Shown piece after piece: positions 29,750 through 38,035 of a stretch of DNA of 64,000 bases. The stretch is from Azospirillum sp. RU38E (GTDB lineage Bacteria > Pseudomonadota > Alphaproteobacteria > Azospirillales > Azospirillaceae). A program made the position numbers and the translations under genes. The stretch spans positions 1-64,000 of the forward strand of contig NZ_FZOI01000015.1 of assembly GCF_900188385.1 (NCBI RefSeq), given 5' to 3'. Under the pieces are notes generated by a model. That model had not been told where the DNA came from. It did no database searches and saw only the letters and a list, made by a program, of their open reading frames with translations. The first letter of the stretch is position 1; each line of letters opens with the position of its first letter.

Positions 29750-30534
29750 TAATATTACATTTTATCGAGGGTTTGGAAAATTAACGCGATATTCCGTCCA
29801 TACCCTTCAGGAAGGGCAGGATTATCAGGGGCTTTCGTCTTGTTTTTTGGGCTTCTTGGGAAAGGGGGTGGATAAAAAAACTCTATATGGGATTTAATGT
29901 CAGGGGTCAGTATCACTGATCCCTGGCAGGATCGGGTATCACAGTGGGGCAGGGGCGGTGCTGTCAGGGCAGGGGTGCGCTTGGCATCGAAGGCGCTGTG
30001 GGAGACGATGCTGATCTGACCGCTAACCCATGCGGGTCATATTGGGCCATCAGAGTCTTCACCGATTCGATGCGCGAGACCAGGGAGCTGGGGAACTGTT
30101 CCAACCGTGCACCGCGCGCCGCTCATTCGCTGCTGGCCAGGGGGCCCCGTCCAGGGTCATCAGGTTATGTATTTCGGTTCCGGTGCCCGGATGGTGACAC
30201 GCTGATAGGTGTCGCGGTTTTGTCGGATCAAGCCCGCCTACGGTTGAAATACCGGCGATGCGGCGGGCCAAGCATGTTCTTGATGTGCAGGCCATGGTGC
30301 TGGGGGAGGCGTCCACCGCCGACTCTTTCCAGGCGTCTGGCGGAAAGGGCCGCCTTTGATCATGCGGCGTTGGATGCCGCAGCCCAGCGTGGGCGGGCCA
30401 TGCCCTTGCCCCAGATCCTGCCGGCAGAAGTATTCTCCCGCGCTGCGGCGGTGGGGGCTGCAACCTTGCCGCTTGCCTCCACCTTCTTTTCCCTGCTTCC
30501 TGTCGCCGGGTGAGGCGATCGGGGGCCGACGGCC
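29750..30534. other. Long gap with no confidently assigned gene
   Basis: About 785 bp between the receptor promoter and the MFS gene. Open frames exist on both strands (for example 29944-30513 forward) but none shows a recognisable domain, a good start or a consistent codon pattern. The stretch carries the receptor control region, a strong inverted repeat at 29901-29925, and then sequence that could be a decayed gene near 30230-30510. Confidence 0.5.
29901..29925. repeat. Stem-loop with 11-bp arms
   Basis: CAGGGGTCAGT and ACTGATCCCTG pair across a 3-nt loop with a single G-T wobble. It stands in the long gap between divergent genes; it may be a regulatory hairpin or the relic of a terminator. 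Confidence 0.5.
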
Positions 30535-31839
30535 ATGCGGGGATTATCGCTGTCGAAAGTACCGTTCCTGACCATCTATGGGTTTGCCCATTTCGGCAAA
30601 AGCCTGTTCTGGCATAGCAGCAACCTGGTTTTCGCCTTTTTCCTGACTGAACTGGTGGGTTTGTCACCGGCGGCGATGGGGCTGCTGCTGGCCCTGTCCT
30701 TGATCTTGAATGCCTTTGCGGATCTGGGGCTGGGCTGGGGCTTGCGTCACCGGGTGCAGACCCTTGCCAACGCCACCAGGCTGCAGCTGCTGGGCAGTCT
30801 GGTCTGCGGCATGACCTTGCCGATCTTCGCCCTTTCTCCCTCTCTGCCGCTGGAACTTCGTTTCCCCCATGCGCTGATAACGCTTTGCCTTTTCCGCATC
30901 GGTTATTCGGTGCTGGATGTGCCGCAGAACGCCATCATGGCGCTGGTGACATCCGATGATGACAGCCGCGCCAAGGTGGCGGGTATGCGCTATATCGGCT
31001 CGGGGCTGGCCGTTGTTCTGGTCGCCATTCTGGTCGGCCCCTGGGCCGCCGCGATCAGCCAGGGGCGGCGGCTTGATGACTTCCTGTGGTTTTCACTTGG
31101 CCTTGCCCTGATGGTGCTGGCCGTTTCGCTGCTGCTGCATCTGGCGGGACGGTCGCAAACCACAATCGGATCAGCAGGCGGGCGCCCACCGGGATTGACC
31201 GAACCTGTCCCGCCCCGGCTATGGGGCTATGTCTTGGGATCCATCCTGGTCGTCTCGGGCCTGCTGTCGGTTTTCAGCAAGCTGGAGGCTTACTTCATCG
31301 CCTATGTTGCCCCGGTTGTCGGGTTGGGGACGGCGGCCATGTATCTGATGCTGGCGGTGGGGGTGGGCCAGGCGGCATCACAATTCATCTGGTCCCGGCT
31401 GGTGGTCGCACTGGGCTTGCCGTCGGTCTATCGCCGGGCCGCTCTGGTGCTGATGGCGGCCAGCGTGCTGTTTCCCCTTGCCATTGCGGGCGGCAAGGCG
31501 GCTTTCCTGCTATGCGCCTTCGCCTTTGGGGCCGGCAGTGGAGGCGTGCTTATGGTTTTATGGGCTTTGCTGGCCAAGGTTGCCGCAAGTGATCCGCAGA
31601 GCAGCCTGCATTATTTCGGTCGCTTCACCTTCGCTTCCAAGATGGCGCAGGCCATTTCTGCCCTGGCGTTGGGTGCCATCCTGTCGCTGTTTGATTATCG
31701 CGCAGCGGAAAGCAGCGGCATCCTCACTGCCCTGATGGCTGGGGCACCCCTGATGGCCGGGGTAATCTGTCTGTTCCTGGCCATCACCCTCTCAGCCCGG
31801 ACAGGCTTGTCCGCCAAACCGGTCTGGTCACCCGTGTGA
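30535..31839 (+). CDS. MFS transporter, MFS_2 (GPH sugar symporter-like)
   Basis: A 434-residue protein with about 12 transmembrane segments. The LSPAAMGLLLALSLILNAFADLGLGWGLRHR region and the FRIGYSVLDVPQNAIMALVT-DDDSRAKVAGMRYIGSG segment correspond to the conserved N-terminal features of the MFS_2/glycoside-pentoside-hexuronide cation symporters, though the usual DP motif is altered. It lies between the TIGR01782-like receptor and the ROK regulator, a common layout for sugar or glycoside uptake loci. The substrate is unknown. The ATG at 30535 has no strong Shine-Dalgarno, only a GGGGG run about 8 nt upstream. Confidence 0.85.
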   Translation: MRGLSLSKVPFLTIYGFAHFGKSLFWHSSNLVFAFFLTELVGLSPAAMGLLLALSLILNAFADLGLGWGLRHRVQTLANATRLQLLGSLVCGMTLPIFALSPSLPLELRFPHALITLCLFRIGYSVLDVPQNAIMALVTSDDDSRAKVAGMRYIGSGLAVVLVAILVGPWAAAISQGRRLDDFLWFSLGLALMVLAVSLLLHLAGRSQTTIGSAGGRPPGLTEPVPPRLWGYVLGSILVVSGLLSVFSKLEAYFIAYVAPVVGLGTAAMYLMLAVGVGQAASQFIWSRLVVALGLPSVYRRAALVLMAASVLFPLAIAGGKAAFLLCAFAFGAGSGGVLMVLWALLAKVAASDPQSSLHYFGRFTFASKMAQAISALALGAILSLFDYRAAESSGILTALMAGAPLMAGVICLFLAITLSARTGLSAKPVWSPV

Positions 31840-31881
31840 CGCCTGCTGCATGCTGCGACAACGCGGTTGACTGGGAAAATT

Positions 31882-31900
31882 ATCACTCCATACAGGTGTT
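31882..31900. promoter_or_regulatory. Putative ROK-regulator operator, copy 2
   Basis: ATCACTCCATACAGGTGTT, flanked symmetrically by AAAATT and TAATTTT, lies upstream of the ROK regulator gene. It is the partner of the site at 29731-29749. Confidence 0.6.
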
Positions 31901-32067
31901 TAATTTTGGATTCTACCTATATTCAGGCCGTGGGCGTGATAGTTTTTTTAATTTTCTCGGCTTCATACGACTTTGCAATGCATCAATAAACTTTCTATGA
32001 GTTTTAGTGTGAATGTTCAACCTGCCTTGACCTGCAGCCGGGAAATGGGCCATCTTGCCCGCCCTGG

Positions 32068-33222
32068 ATGGATTGGAAGTGGCGGGTGAAGGTGAAACTG
32101 GAGCATCCTGCGGAGGTTTGGCCCACCGTCACCACCACGGAAAGGCAATTTCTGTCGCTCGTCGCTGCCGGGGATGACGTGACGCAAAGCGATATTGTCG
32201 CGCGCACGGATTTCAGCCAGCAAACCGTGTCGCGGGTCATCGGGGATCTGATTGAGCGGGGTTTTTTGCAGCAAGGTGTCCGCATTTCCCGCGGGCGACG
32301 AGGCCAGCCGAGCGCTCTGCTCAGTCTGAATGCCAACCGGCTATATATGCTGGGCGTTTCGGTGATGGCGGATGCTGTTTCCGTCATGCTGGTGGATTTT
32401 GAGGGGCGGGAGCGGGGTTATTTCTTTGCCCAGCCAAAGCCGATGTCGCGGGCGGGTGTGCTGGGCGTGGTCAGGCAGGGGTTCGGGCAATTATGTGATC
32501 AGGCCGGGGTTGACCCGGTGCGGGTGTTGGGGATTGGGGTCGGTATCACCGGCTTTGCTCTCGGGGATGCCGGTCGTTTCAATCCGCCCTCTCCACTGGA
32601 TGATTGGTTCAATGTTGATGTCGCTGCTTTGTTTGCGGCGGAATTCGGTCGTCCTGCCTGGGCGGACAATGATGGCAATGTCGCCGCGGTGGGGGAAAGC
32701 CTGGTTGGTGTCGGGCGTTGGGCGCGGCACTTCGCCTATCTCTATGTCGCGACCGGTTTTGGCGGCGGGCTGGTCATTGATGGCCGGTTGATGCGTGGTA
32801 CCCATGGCAATGCCGGGGAGTTTGCTGCCAGCTTGCCGACACAGCTTTACACCTCCCCGACGTTGGAATTGCTGCGCCACTGTTTCGCCCTGAAAGGCGA
32901 AGCCTACGAGACCATTGCCGACATGCTGGCGGCGATCAGCATTGAGGCGCCAGCCGTGGATGATTGGCTGTGGCGGATCGGGGATTCCCTCTCCCTTGTC
33001 TGCGCCATCTGTGCCGCCATTGTCGATCCCCAGGCCATTGTTGTGGGCGGCCGCTTGCCGCAGGGGTTGGCGAACCGGATGATTGAACGGATCAACCTGC
33101 GGGAAATCCCCCGCCGTGGCTTGAACCGCCCGCTTCCCCGGATTGTGGCTTCAGAGGCTACGGGTGATGTCACTGCGCTGGGGGCGGCCATCCTGCCGCT
33201 GAAACTGCATTTCTTTGCCTGA
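32068..33222 (+). CDS. ROK-family transcriptional regulator (NagC/XylR type)
   Basis: A 384-residue ROK repressor. The N-terminal winged HTH spans residues 20-80 (TERQFLSLVAAGDDVTQSDIVARTDFSQQTVSRVIGDLIERG), followed by RGRRGQPSALLSLN. The ROK ATPase-fold domain carries VLGIGVGITG, the metabolite-binding WADNDGNVAAVGE, and YLYVATGFGGGLVIDGRLMRGTHGNAGEF. The CxCGxxGC zinc motif typical of many ROK proteins is missing, which is odd. The exact start is uncertain; in-frame GTG codons lie a few residues downstream. It probably controls the receptor/MFS locus through the two ATCAC-type dyads, with a sugar or sugar phosphate as inducer. Confidence 0.9.
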   Translation: MDWKWRVKVKLEHPAEVWPTVTTTERQFLSLVAAGDDVTQSDIVARTDFSQQTVSRVIGDLIERGFLQQGVRISRGRRGQPSALLSLNANRLYMLGVSVMADAVSVMLVDFEGRERGYFFAQPKPMSRAGVLGVVRQGFGQLCDQAGVDPVRVLGIGVGITGFALGDAGRFNPPSPLDDWFNVDVAALFAAEFGRPAWADNDGNVAAVGESLVGVGRWARHFAYLYVATGFGGGLVIDGRLMRGTHGNAGEFAASLPTQLYTSPTLELLRHCFALKGEAYETIADMLAAISIEAPAVDDWLWRIGDSLSLVCAICAAIVDPQAIVVGGRLPQGLANRMIERINLREIPRRGLNRPLPRIVASEATGDVTALGAAILPLKLHFFA

Positions 33223-33321
33223 TCTCTTCCCGTTCCAGCAAAATCTCAGGCTCGGTGTTGGGCTCATCATCCATCAAATATCCAGACTTCAACGTCACAG
33301 TTATGGAAAATGGGAAACCGG

Positions 33322-34326
33322 TCATCGGCATTGATTGGGTGTCATGCCGTAGACGCGGCGGAAAAGCCGGGCGAAGTGACTGGGATTTGCATAGCCGACC
33401 GACAGGGAGGCTTCCGTCACCGATGCACCGTCCAGCAGCAACAGGCGTCCCTGTTCGACACGCATCGCCTGCAGGTCGGCATGGACGGGCCTGCCGAAGC
33501 GGGCGCGATAGCCCGTTTTCAGCCGCTTGTCGTTGAGGCCGGCCAAGCGGGCCAGTTCGGCAATCGTCCAGGGATGGGCAAGATCGCGGCGCATGGCTTG
33601 ACGCACCCCGTCCAGGCGGGTGGCGTCGCGCATTGGCGGCGCGGCACTCATCGCTGTCGGTGTGCCCGTGCGCATCAGGTCCATCACCGTTTCGAACAGG
33701 GAAAGCGCCCGGCTCTCCACACGGAAATCGGCCTGGGCACCGTCCAGCACGTCACGGAACATTGTCTGCGCATCCGTCAGGATGGCACGTGGGGCCGGAG
33801 CGACACCCAGCCAAAGCCGGGCATTGGAGGCATGGTGCAGCCTGTGTGTCACATCGGCTTGCGTGAAGATCCCAAGCGCCCCCGTTTTTTCCAGGAAGGC
33901 CAGCGACAGCCGCAGTTCCACCAGACGGAAAGACTCCCCCCCAATGGCACGGGCTGTTCCCGTTACCGTCTCCCGCGCCAGCGAGATATAGAGATGTCCG
34001 GCACGGTAAGGGGTGGGGGGCAGCGGTCTGTCGCCATTCGGATCAATCTGCCCCTCGCCAGCACCGGATAACAGCACGACGATCGCCAGACAGGGCTGTG
34101 TTGTGGCGGAAACCGGCGGTCGTCCGTTCACCTCCAACTCATAGACCGACAGGTCGAAACCCGGGCGCACGCTCAGGCGCACGCCACGCCCGGCAGGACG
34201 CACAGCACCCTGGAAATGCTGTTCCGGTCGCAAGCCGACAGGCTCTGACATAAGGTCGCCAGCTTGGGCCAGGGGGCGCTGGGCGATATCCAGGCTGGAG
34301 TGGGGGAGATTAGGCGAAAGGGACAT
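33322..34326 (-). CDS. AraC-family regulator (PchR/YbtA-like)
   Basis: A regulator of 334 residues. The C-terminal AraC HTH pair lies at about residues 235-330 (WTIAELARLAGLNDKRLKTGYRARFGRPVHADLQAMRVEQGRLLLLDGASVTEASLSVGYANPSHFARLFRRVYG). The N-terminal part is a ligand-binding domain of the type found in siderophore-responsive PchR. It is divergent from a FyuA-like receptor and separated from it by a Fur-like half-site region. The ATG at 34326 has no visible Shine-Dalgarno, and an in-frame TTG exists at 34362. Likely role: ferri-siderophore-dependent activator of the receptor operon. Confidence 0.9.
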   Translation of the reverse strand: MSLSPNLPHSSLDIAQRPLAQAGDLMSEPVGLRPEQHFQGAVRPAGRGVRLSVRPGFDLSVYELEVNGRPPVSATTQPCLAIVVLLSGAGEGQIDPNGDRPLPPTPYRAGHLYISLARETVTGTARAIGGESFRLVELRLSLAFLEKTGALGIFTQADVTHRLHHASNARLWLGVAPAPRAILTDAQTMFRDVLDGAQADFRVESRALSLFETVMDLMRTGTPTAMSAAPPMRDATRLDGVRQAMRRDLAHPWTIAELARLAGLNDKRLKTGYRARFGRPVHADLQAMRVEQGRLLLLDGASVTEASLSVGYANPSHFARLFRRVYGMTPNQCR

Positions 34327-34340
34327 AAGCGAATTATGTA

Positions 34341-34358
34341 TGCGAATGAAAATCACAG
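34341..34358. promoter_or_regulatory. Fur-like box between AraC and receptor genes
   Basis: TGCGAATGAAAATCACAG; its reverse strand gives TGATTTTCATTCGCA, aligning with the boxes near 42562, 53991 and 60276. A second GCGAATTA half-site lies at 34329. It is placed to control both divergent genes. Confidence 0.5.
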
Positions 34359-34469
34359 TCAATTAAGTTCTGATCACATCGGTTCCGTCCCCGATCGCGT
34401 TAGCGCAAGCCGGAACGACCCGACATTCTGCGCCCCGCCTGTTCCTATCTGCCCGTTCGTCCGCAGGAG

Positions 34470-36464
34470 ATGAGTTTGTCTGCCGTTCGTATTTTTGCCT
34501 TCCTGGGCTTGACCAGCAGCCTGGCCCTGCTTGCCGGTCCCGTCCGATCCAGCGAGCCTGTCCCCGTGATGGAGGAAATCATCGTTACGGCGGGCAAACG
34601 CCCGCAGCTTCTGGCCAGCATTGACGGGCAGGTGGCCGTGGCCGCCGCCAACCGGCTGGACCCGCGCGGATTGCAGGGGGTGGAGCAACTGGATCGGCTG
34701 TTCACCGATCTGTCGATACGTGCCCGGTCCAGCCGCGCCTATGGCAATGTCACGATCCGTGGCCAGTCCTCGGTCGATTTCTACAATCCTTCCGCCCAGC
34801 TTTACGTTGATGGACTGCCGCAGGATCAGGCGCTGTTTTTCCAGTTGCTGCCGGTCGGGCTGGACCGGGTGGAACTGCTCTATGGTCCCCAAGGCACGCT
34901 CTATGGGCGTGGTGCCGTTGGCGGGGTTATCAATGTCGTCACACGACGGCCTGACGGTGACGCGGCGGTGGCGGCGGTCGGCACCGTCACAGAACTGGGG
35001 GAGACGGGGCAGGCCCTGGTAACGCTGCCTGTCATCGCTGACACACTGCATGTTGACGGCCTGTTCGCTGCGCGGCGGGAGAAGGGCGAATTGACGGGCT
35101 TGACCAGCGGCGGGGAACTGGGCGGGTCGAAGGGGGAAACCGGGCGGCTGCGTGTACGGTACGCGCCGGTGGGCGGGGTGGCGGATATCATGCTGTCCGC
35201 CCAGCGCAGCGTGGTACGATCCGACGAGGAATATTTCGTGCCGGAGGCCTTCCTTGATCAGCGCCGGGCGCTGGAGGTGCCATCCCATTACCGGTTGCAG
35301 ACCGACAGTTTCGGGATCAATGCCGATTTTGATCTTGGCTTCGCCTCACTGACCGCCCTGACCGGCTATCAGGACCGTGATTTCGACCGCACCGTGTTCG
35401 GCAGCTATACGCCAGAGGTGCAACGGACCTTCAGTCAGGAACTGCGCCTTGCATCGAAAACCGAAGGGGCGGTCGATTATGTTGCCGGTCTTTACTACGA
35501 GGATTTGCGTTTCCGCCGCACGGTGCCGGCTTATGCGCTGGGATCGCGCCAGGATATCCGCACCCTGGCCGCCTTTGGTGAGTTGACCTGGCACGCCACG
35601 GACGCCATCGACGTGACCCCCGGCCTGCGCATTTCTAACGAGCGGACCAAGGCTGACACCTGGTTCGGTGCCACGGCGCTGAACAACCAGGATAAGGCGA
35701 CCAGCCTGCTGCCCAAGCTTGCCCTTGGCTATCAGGCCAGCGAGGCACTGCATCTCTATGCCGTGTTCAGTACCGGCTTCAAGGCGGGTGGTTTCACCCG
35801 CGCCGTGACGCCGGCCACCATCGCCTACAGCTATGATCCGCAGCATAGTTACAATTACGAGGTCGGCGGACGCTTGCGCAGCGCCGACGGACGCTTTGAA
35901 CTGGGGGCGGCGGCCTATTACCTTGTCAGCACAGACTTCCAGCTCTCCGTCGGGCCGGTCAGCGGCATGTATCTCCAGAATGTCGGCACGGCCAAAAGCA
36001 AGGGCATCAATCTGACCGCCCGCGCGGAGCCTGTGGACAGCCTGGTCCTGACCCTGGCGGGGGCGCTGAATGACAGTTGGTTCAGCCGCTATGACAATCC
36101 GGCCAATCCGGGGATTGACCTGTCGGGCAACAAGCTGCCCTACGCACCCTCCGCCACGCTGAATGCCAATCTGGAATATGGGTTCGACCTGCCGCTGGGC
36201 CGGTTCACCCCCCATGCCGGGATCAGCCTGGTGGGCAAAAGCTGGTTTGACGAGGCGAACAGCATCGGCCAGAGAGCCTATACGTTACTGGATGCGGGTT
36301 TCCGCTGGCAGGTGAGCCGGAATTTCACCCTTGATCTCTATGGCGACAACCTGTCCGACCGTCGCTTCGCCACCTATGCCTTCAATGCTGGCCCCGGCAT
36401 TGGTAACGCCTATCAGTTGGGCAAGGGACGCGAGTTGGGTGTGCGGCTGCAGACAGGCTTCTGA
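34470..36464 (+). CDS. TonB-dependent siderophore receptor, FyuA-like
   Basis: A 664-residue receptor. The signal peptide ends near PVRSS; the TonB box is MEEIIVTAG. The plug includes VTIRGQSSVDFYNPSAQLYVDGLPQDQ and RVELLYGPQGTLYGRGAVGGVINVVTRRP, and the barrel ends GVRLQTGF. The QELRLASK and YAVFSTGFKAGGFTR motifs resemble the yersiniabactin/pesticin receptor FyuA. GGAG lies immediately against the ATG at 34470, so a TTG at 34476 is an alternative start. The PepSY protein follows 6 bp after the stop. An adjacent divergent PchR-like AraC gene and Fur-like box support a ferri-siderophore ligand. Confidence 0.92.
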   Translation: MSLSAVRIFAFLGLTSSLALLAGPVRSSEPVPVMEEIIVTAGKRPQLLASIDGQVAVAAANRLDPRGLQGVEQLDRLFTDLSIRARSSRAYGNVTIRGQSSVDFYNPSAQLYVDGLPQDQALFFQLLPVGLDRVELLYGPQGTLYGRGAVGGVINVVTRRPDGDAAVAAVGTVTELGETGQALVTLPVIADTLHVDGLFAARREKGELTGLTSGGELGGSKGETGRLRVRYAPVGGVADIMLSAQRSVVRSDEEYFVPEAFLDQRRALEVPSHYRLQTDSFGINADFDLGFASLTALTGYQDRDFDRTVFGSYTPEVQRTFSQELRLASKTEGAVDYVAGLYYEDLRFRRTVPAYALGSRQDIRTLAAFGELTWHATDAIDVTPGLRISNERTKADTWFGATALNNQDKATSLLPKLALGYQASEALHLYAVFSTGFKAGGFTRAVTPATIAYSYDPQHSYNYEVGGRLRSADGRFELGAAAYYLVSTDFQLSVGPVSGMYLQNVGTAKSKGINLTARAEPVDSLVLTLAGALNDSWFSRYDNPANPGIDLSGNKLPYAPSATLNANLEYGFDLPLGRFTPHAGISLVGKSWFDEANSIGQRAYTLLDAGFRWQVSRNFTLDLYGDNLSDRRFATYAFNAGPGIGNAYQLGKGRELGVRLQTGF

Positions 36465-36470
36465 TCCGCC

Positions 36471-37544
36471 ATGACCCCGCAAACCATTCGCCGCTGGTCG
36501 GTTCTGCATCGCTGGTCGTCACTGCTCTGCACCCTGTTCATGCTGCTTCTGTGCGTAACGGGCCTGCCACTGATCTTTCGGGAGGAGATTGACCGGGCAT
36601 TGACAGGCACGGGAACGGTGGCGGCTGCCACCCCCGCACGGTCGTTGGAGGAGGTCGTTGCCACCGGTTCCACCCTGCAGCCTGACCGGGTTGTACAGTT
36701 CATCGTCTGGGAACCGGAGACGCCCGGTCAGATCACCCTCTCCATGGCTGCCACGGCCACCGCCTATCCGTCGGATAATATCAGCGTCCTACTGGACGCG
36801 GCGACGGGTGAACCGGTGGCCGGGGGGGATGCCGGTATCATGGAACTGGTGTTGAAGCTGCACGGGCAATTGCTGCTGGGGCCGGCGGGGCCGCCGCTGC
36901 TGGGGCTGATCGCCATTGCTTTCCTGCTCTCCCTCCTGTCGGGCATCGTGCTTTATGCCCCTTTCATGCGGCGGCTGCCCTTTGGCGCTGTCCGGCGGGA
37001 TCGCGGTGTCCAGGTGCGCCGGCTGGATTGGCACAACCTGCTGGGCATTGTCACCGCCGCCTGGTTGCTGGTCGTGGGCGGCACGGGCTGGATCAATGCC
37101 TGGGGTGGCTATATTTTCCAGATCTGGCAGGTGACGGCCATGGCGCCGACCCCACCGGATGCGGTGATCCGCCCGCCGCTGGTGTCAGCCGGTGCCGCCT
37201 TGCAGACGGCGCTTGCGGCCCTGCCCGGCCATGCCCCCGCGATCATCGCCATGCCGGGGTCGCTGATGAGCGATCCCGGTCATTATGCGATTTATCTGCG
37301 CGGCGGCAGTGCCCTGGAAAGCCGGCTGATGCGGGCGGTTCTGGTGGATACGCAAAATGGGGTGGTGGCATCGGTGCCCGACATCCCCTGGTACATTACC
37401 GGGCTGTTGCTGTCGCAGCCGCTGCATTTTGGCGATTATGGCGGTCTGGCGCTGAAACTGCTTTGGGCGGCGCTGGATCTGGTGGCCATTGCCGTGCTGT
37501 GGACGGGGCTGCGGCTGTGGTGGCGGGGAAGGGGTGTTGCATGA
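36471..37544 (+). CDS. PepSY-associated transmembrane protein
   Basis: A 357-residue inner-membrane protein of the PepSY_TM type. The N-terminal TM region is RWSSLLCTLFMLLLCVTGLPLIFREEID, a second is LLGLIAIAFLLSLLSGIVLYAPFM, a third HNLLGIVTAAWLLVVGGTGWINAWGGYIF, and a C-terminal TM lies near ALDLVAIAVLWTGLRLW. The periplasmic segments are PepSY-like. Genes of this type sit next to siderophore receptors and are thought to act as periplasmic ferric-siderophore reductases. It starts 6 bp after the receptor and overlaps the following 60-residue gene by 4 bp. Confidence 0.9.
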   Translation: MTPQTIRRWSVLHRWSSLLCTLFMLLLCVTGLPLIFREEIDRALTGTGTVAAATPARSLEEVVATGSTLQPDRVVQFIVWEPETPGQITLSMAATATAYPSDNISVLLDAATGEPVAGGDAGIMELVLKLHGQLLLGPAGPPLLGLIAIAFLLSLLSGIVLYAPFMRRLPFGAVRRDRGVQVRRLDWHNLLGIVTAAWLLVVGGTGWINAWGGYIFQIWQVTAMAPTPPDAVIRPPLVSAGAALQTALAALPGHAPAIIAMPGSLMSDPGHYAIYLRGGSALESRLMRAVLVDTQNGVVASVPDIPWYITGLLLSQPLHFGDYGGLALKLLWAALDLVAIAVLWTGLRLWWRGRGVA

Positions 37545-37723
37545 AGGCGGTTCAGATATTCGCTTTTCCCGCCCTCTGTGCGGCCTTAACCCTGGCGGGG
37601 CTGGTTCTGGCGCTGGTCATGGATGGGGGCGGTGATGCGGCGGCCACCCTGCTGCTGCTGGTGCCGCCGCTCATCGCTGCCATTGCCAATTACCGGTTCC
37701 GCACCCTGACGAAGGGCCGATAA
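37541..37723 (+). CDS. Small two-helix membrane protein
   Basis: A 60-residue protein whose start overlaps the PepSY gene stop (ATGA). It has two predicted transmembrane helices: FPALCAALTLAGLVLALVMD and AAATLLLLVPPLIAAIANY, and a basic tail (RFRTLTKGR) that would face the cytoplasm. I do not recognise the family. Translational coupling to the receptor/PepSY pair suggests an accessory subunit of the PepSY protein. The gene is easily missed because of its size. Confidence 0.75.
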   Translation: MKAVQIFAFPALCAALTLAGLVLALVMDGGGDAAATLLLLVPPLIAAIANYRFRTLTKGR

Positions 37724-37772
37724 TTCACAATTTGCGAGGCGCTGCCAGATCGGGCACACACCTTATGCTCTC

Positions 37773-37933
37773 ATACCAACCCGCCTAAAGGTTGACCTTT
37801 AGGCGGGTTGGAGGCCGGCGACTGCCGGCACGGCACCACGTGGCGCGTAAGCCAAGGGCGCTGATGCGCCCGCCCGGTGTCTGAGGGAACACGAAATCTC
37901 CCTGGGTCGGTCACGATCAAGGGAGATTGGTAT
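37773..37933 (-). repeat. Multi-hairpin interspersed repeat, copy 3 (inverted)
   Basis: A 161-bp copy in reverse orientation to copies 1 and 2, with intact ends ATACCAA and TTGGTAT. Its terminal stem differs in sequence (CCGCCTAAAGG/CCTTTAGGCGG) yet keeps perfect pairing. It lies between the small membrane protein and the 3' end of an AraC gene and is the main content of the 312-bp gap at 37724-38035. Confidence 0.85.
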
Positions 37934-38035
37934 CAGTTCCCATTGTGATCGCAATGCCTTGCCGGTACGCCAATCTCGGCGCGTTGCCGTTTTATTGTCA
38001 TTTCGGAATGGAGCTGCTGCCCCCGTGCCCCTGTC

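Noticed and set aside
29871-29894. Possible third ROK-type operator (AAACTCTATATGGGATTT)
   Set aside because: Only the centre resembles the ATCAC-type dyads; the half-sites do not match.
29944-30513. Forward open frame of 189 codons in the receptor-MFS gap
   Set aside because: No domain or motif, many Cys/Arg/Trp residues typical of off-frame translation, and it overlaps a reverse frame of equal quality.
30059-30667. Reverse open frame of 202 codons running into the MFS gene
   Set aside because: It overlaps the start of a clear MFS gene and its translation shows no family features.
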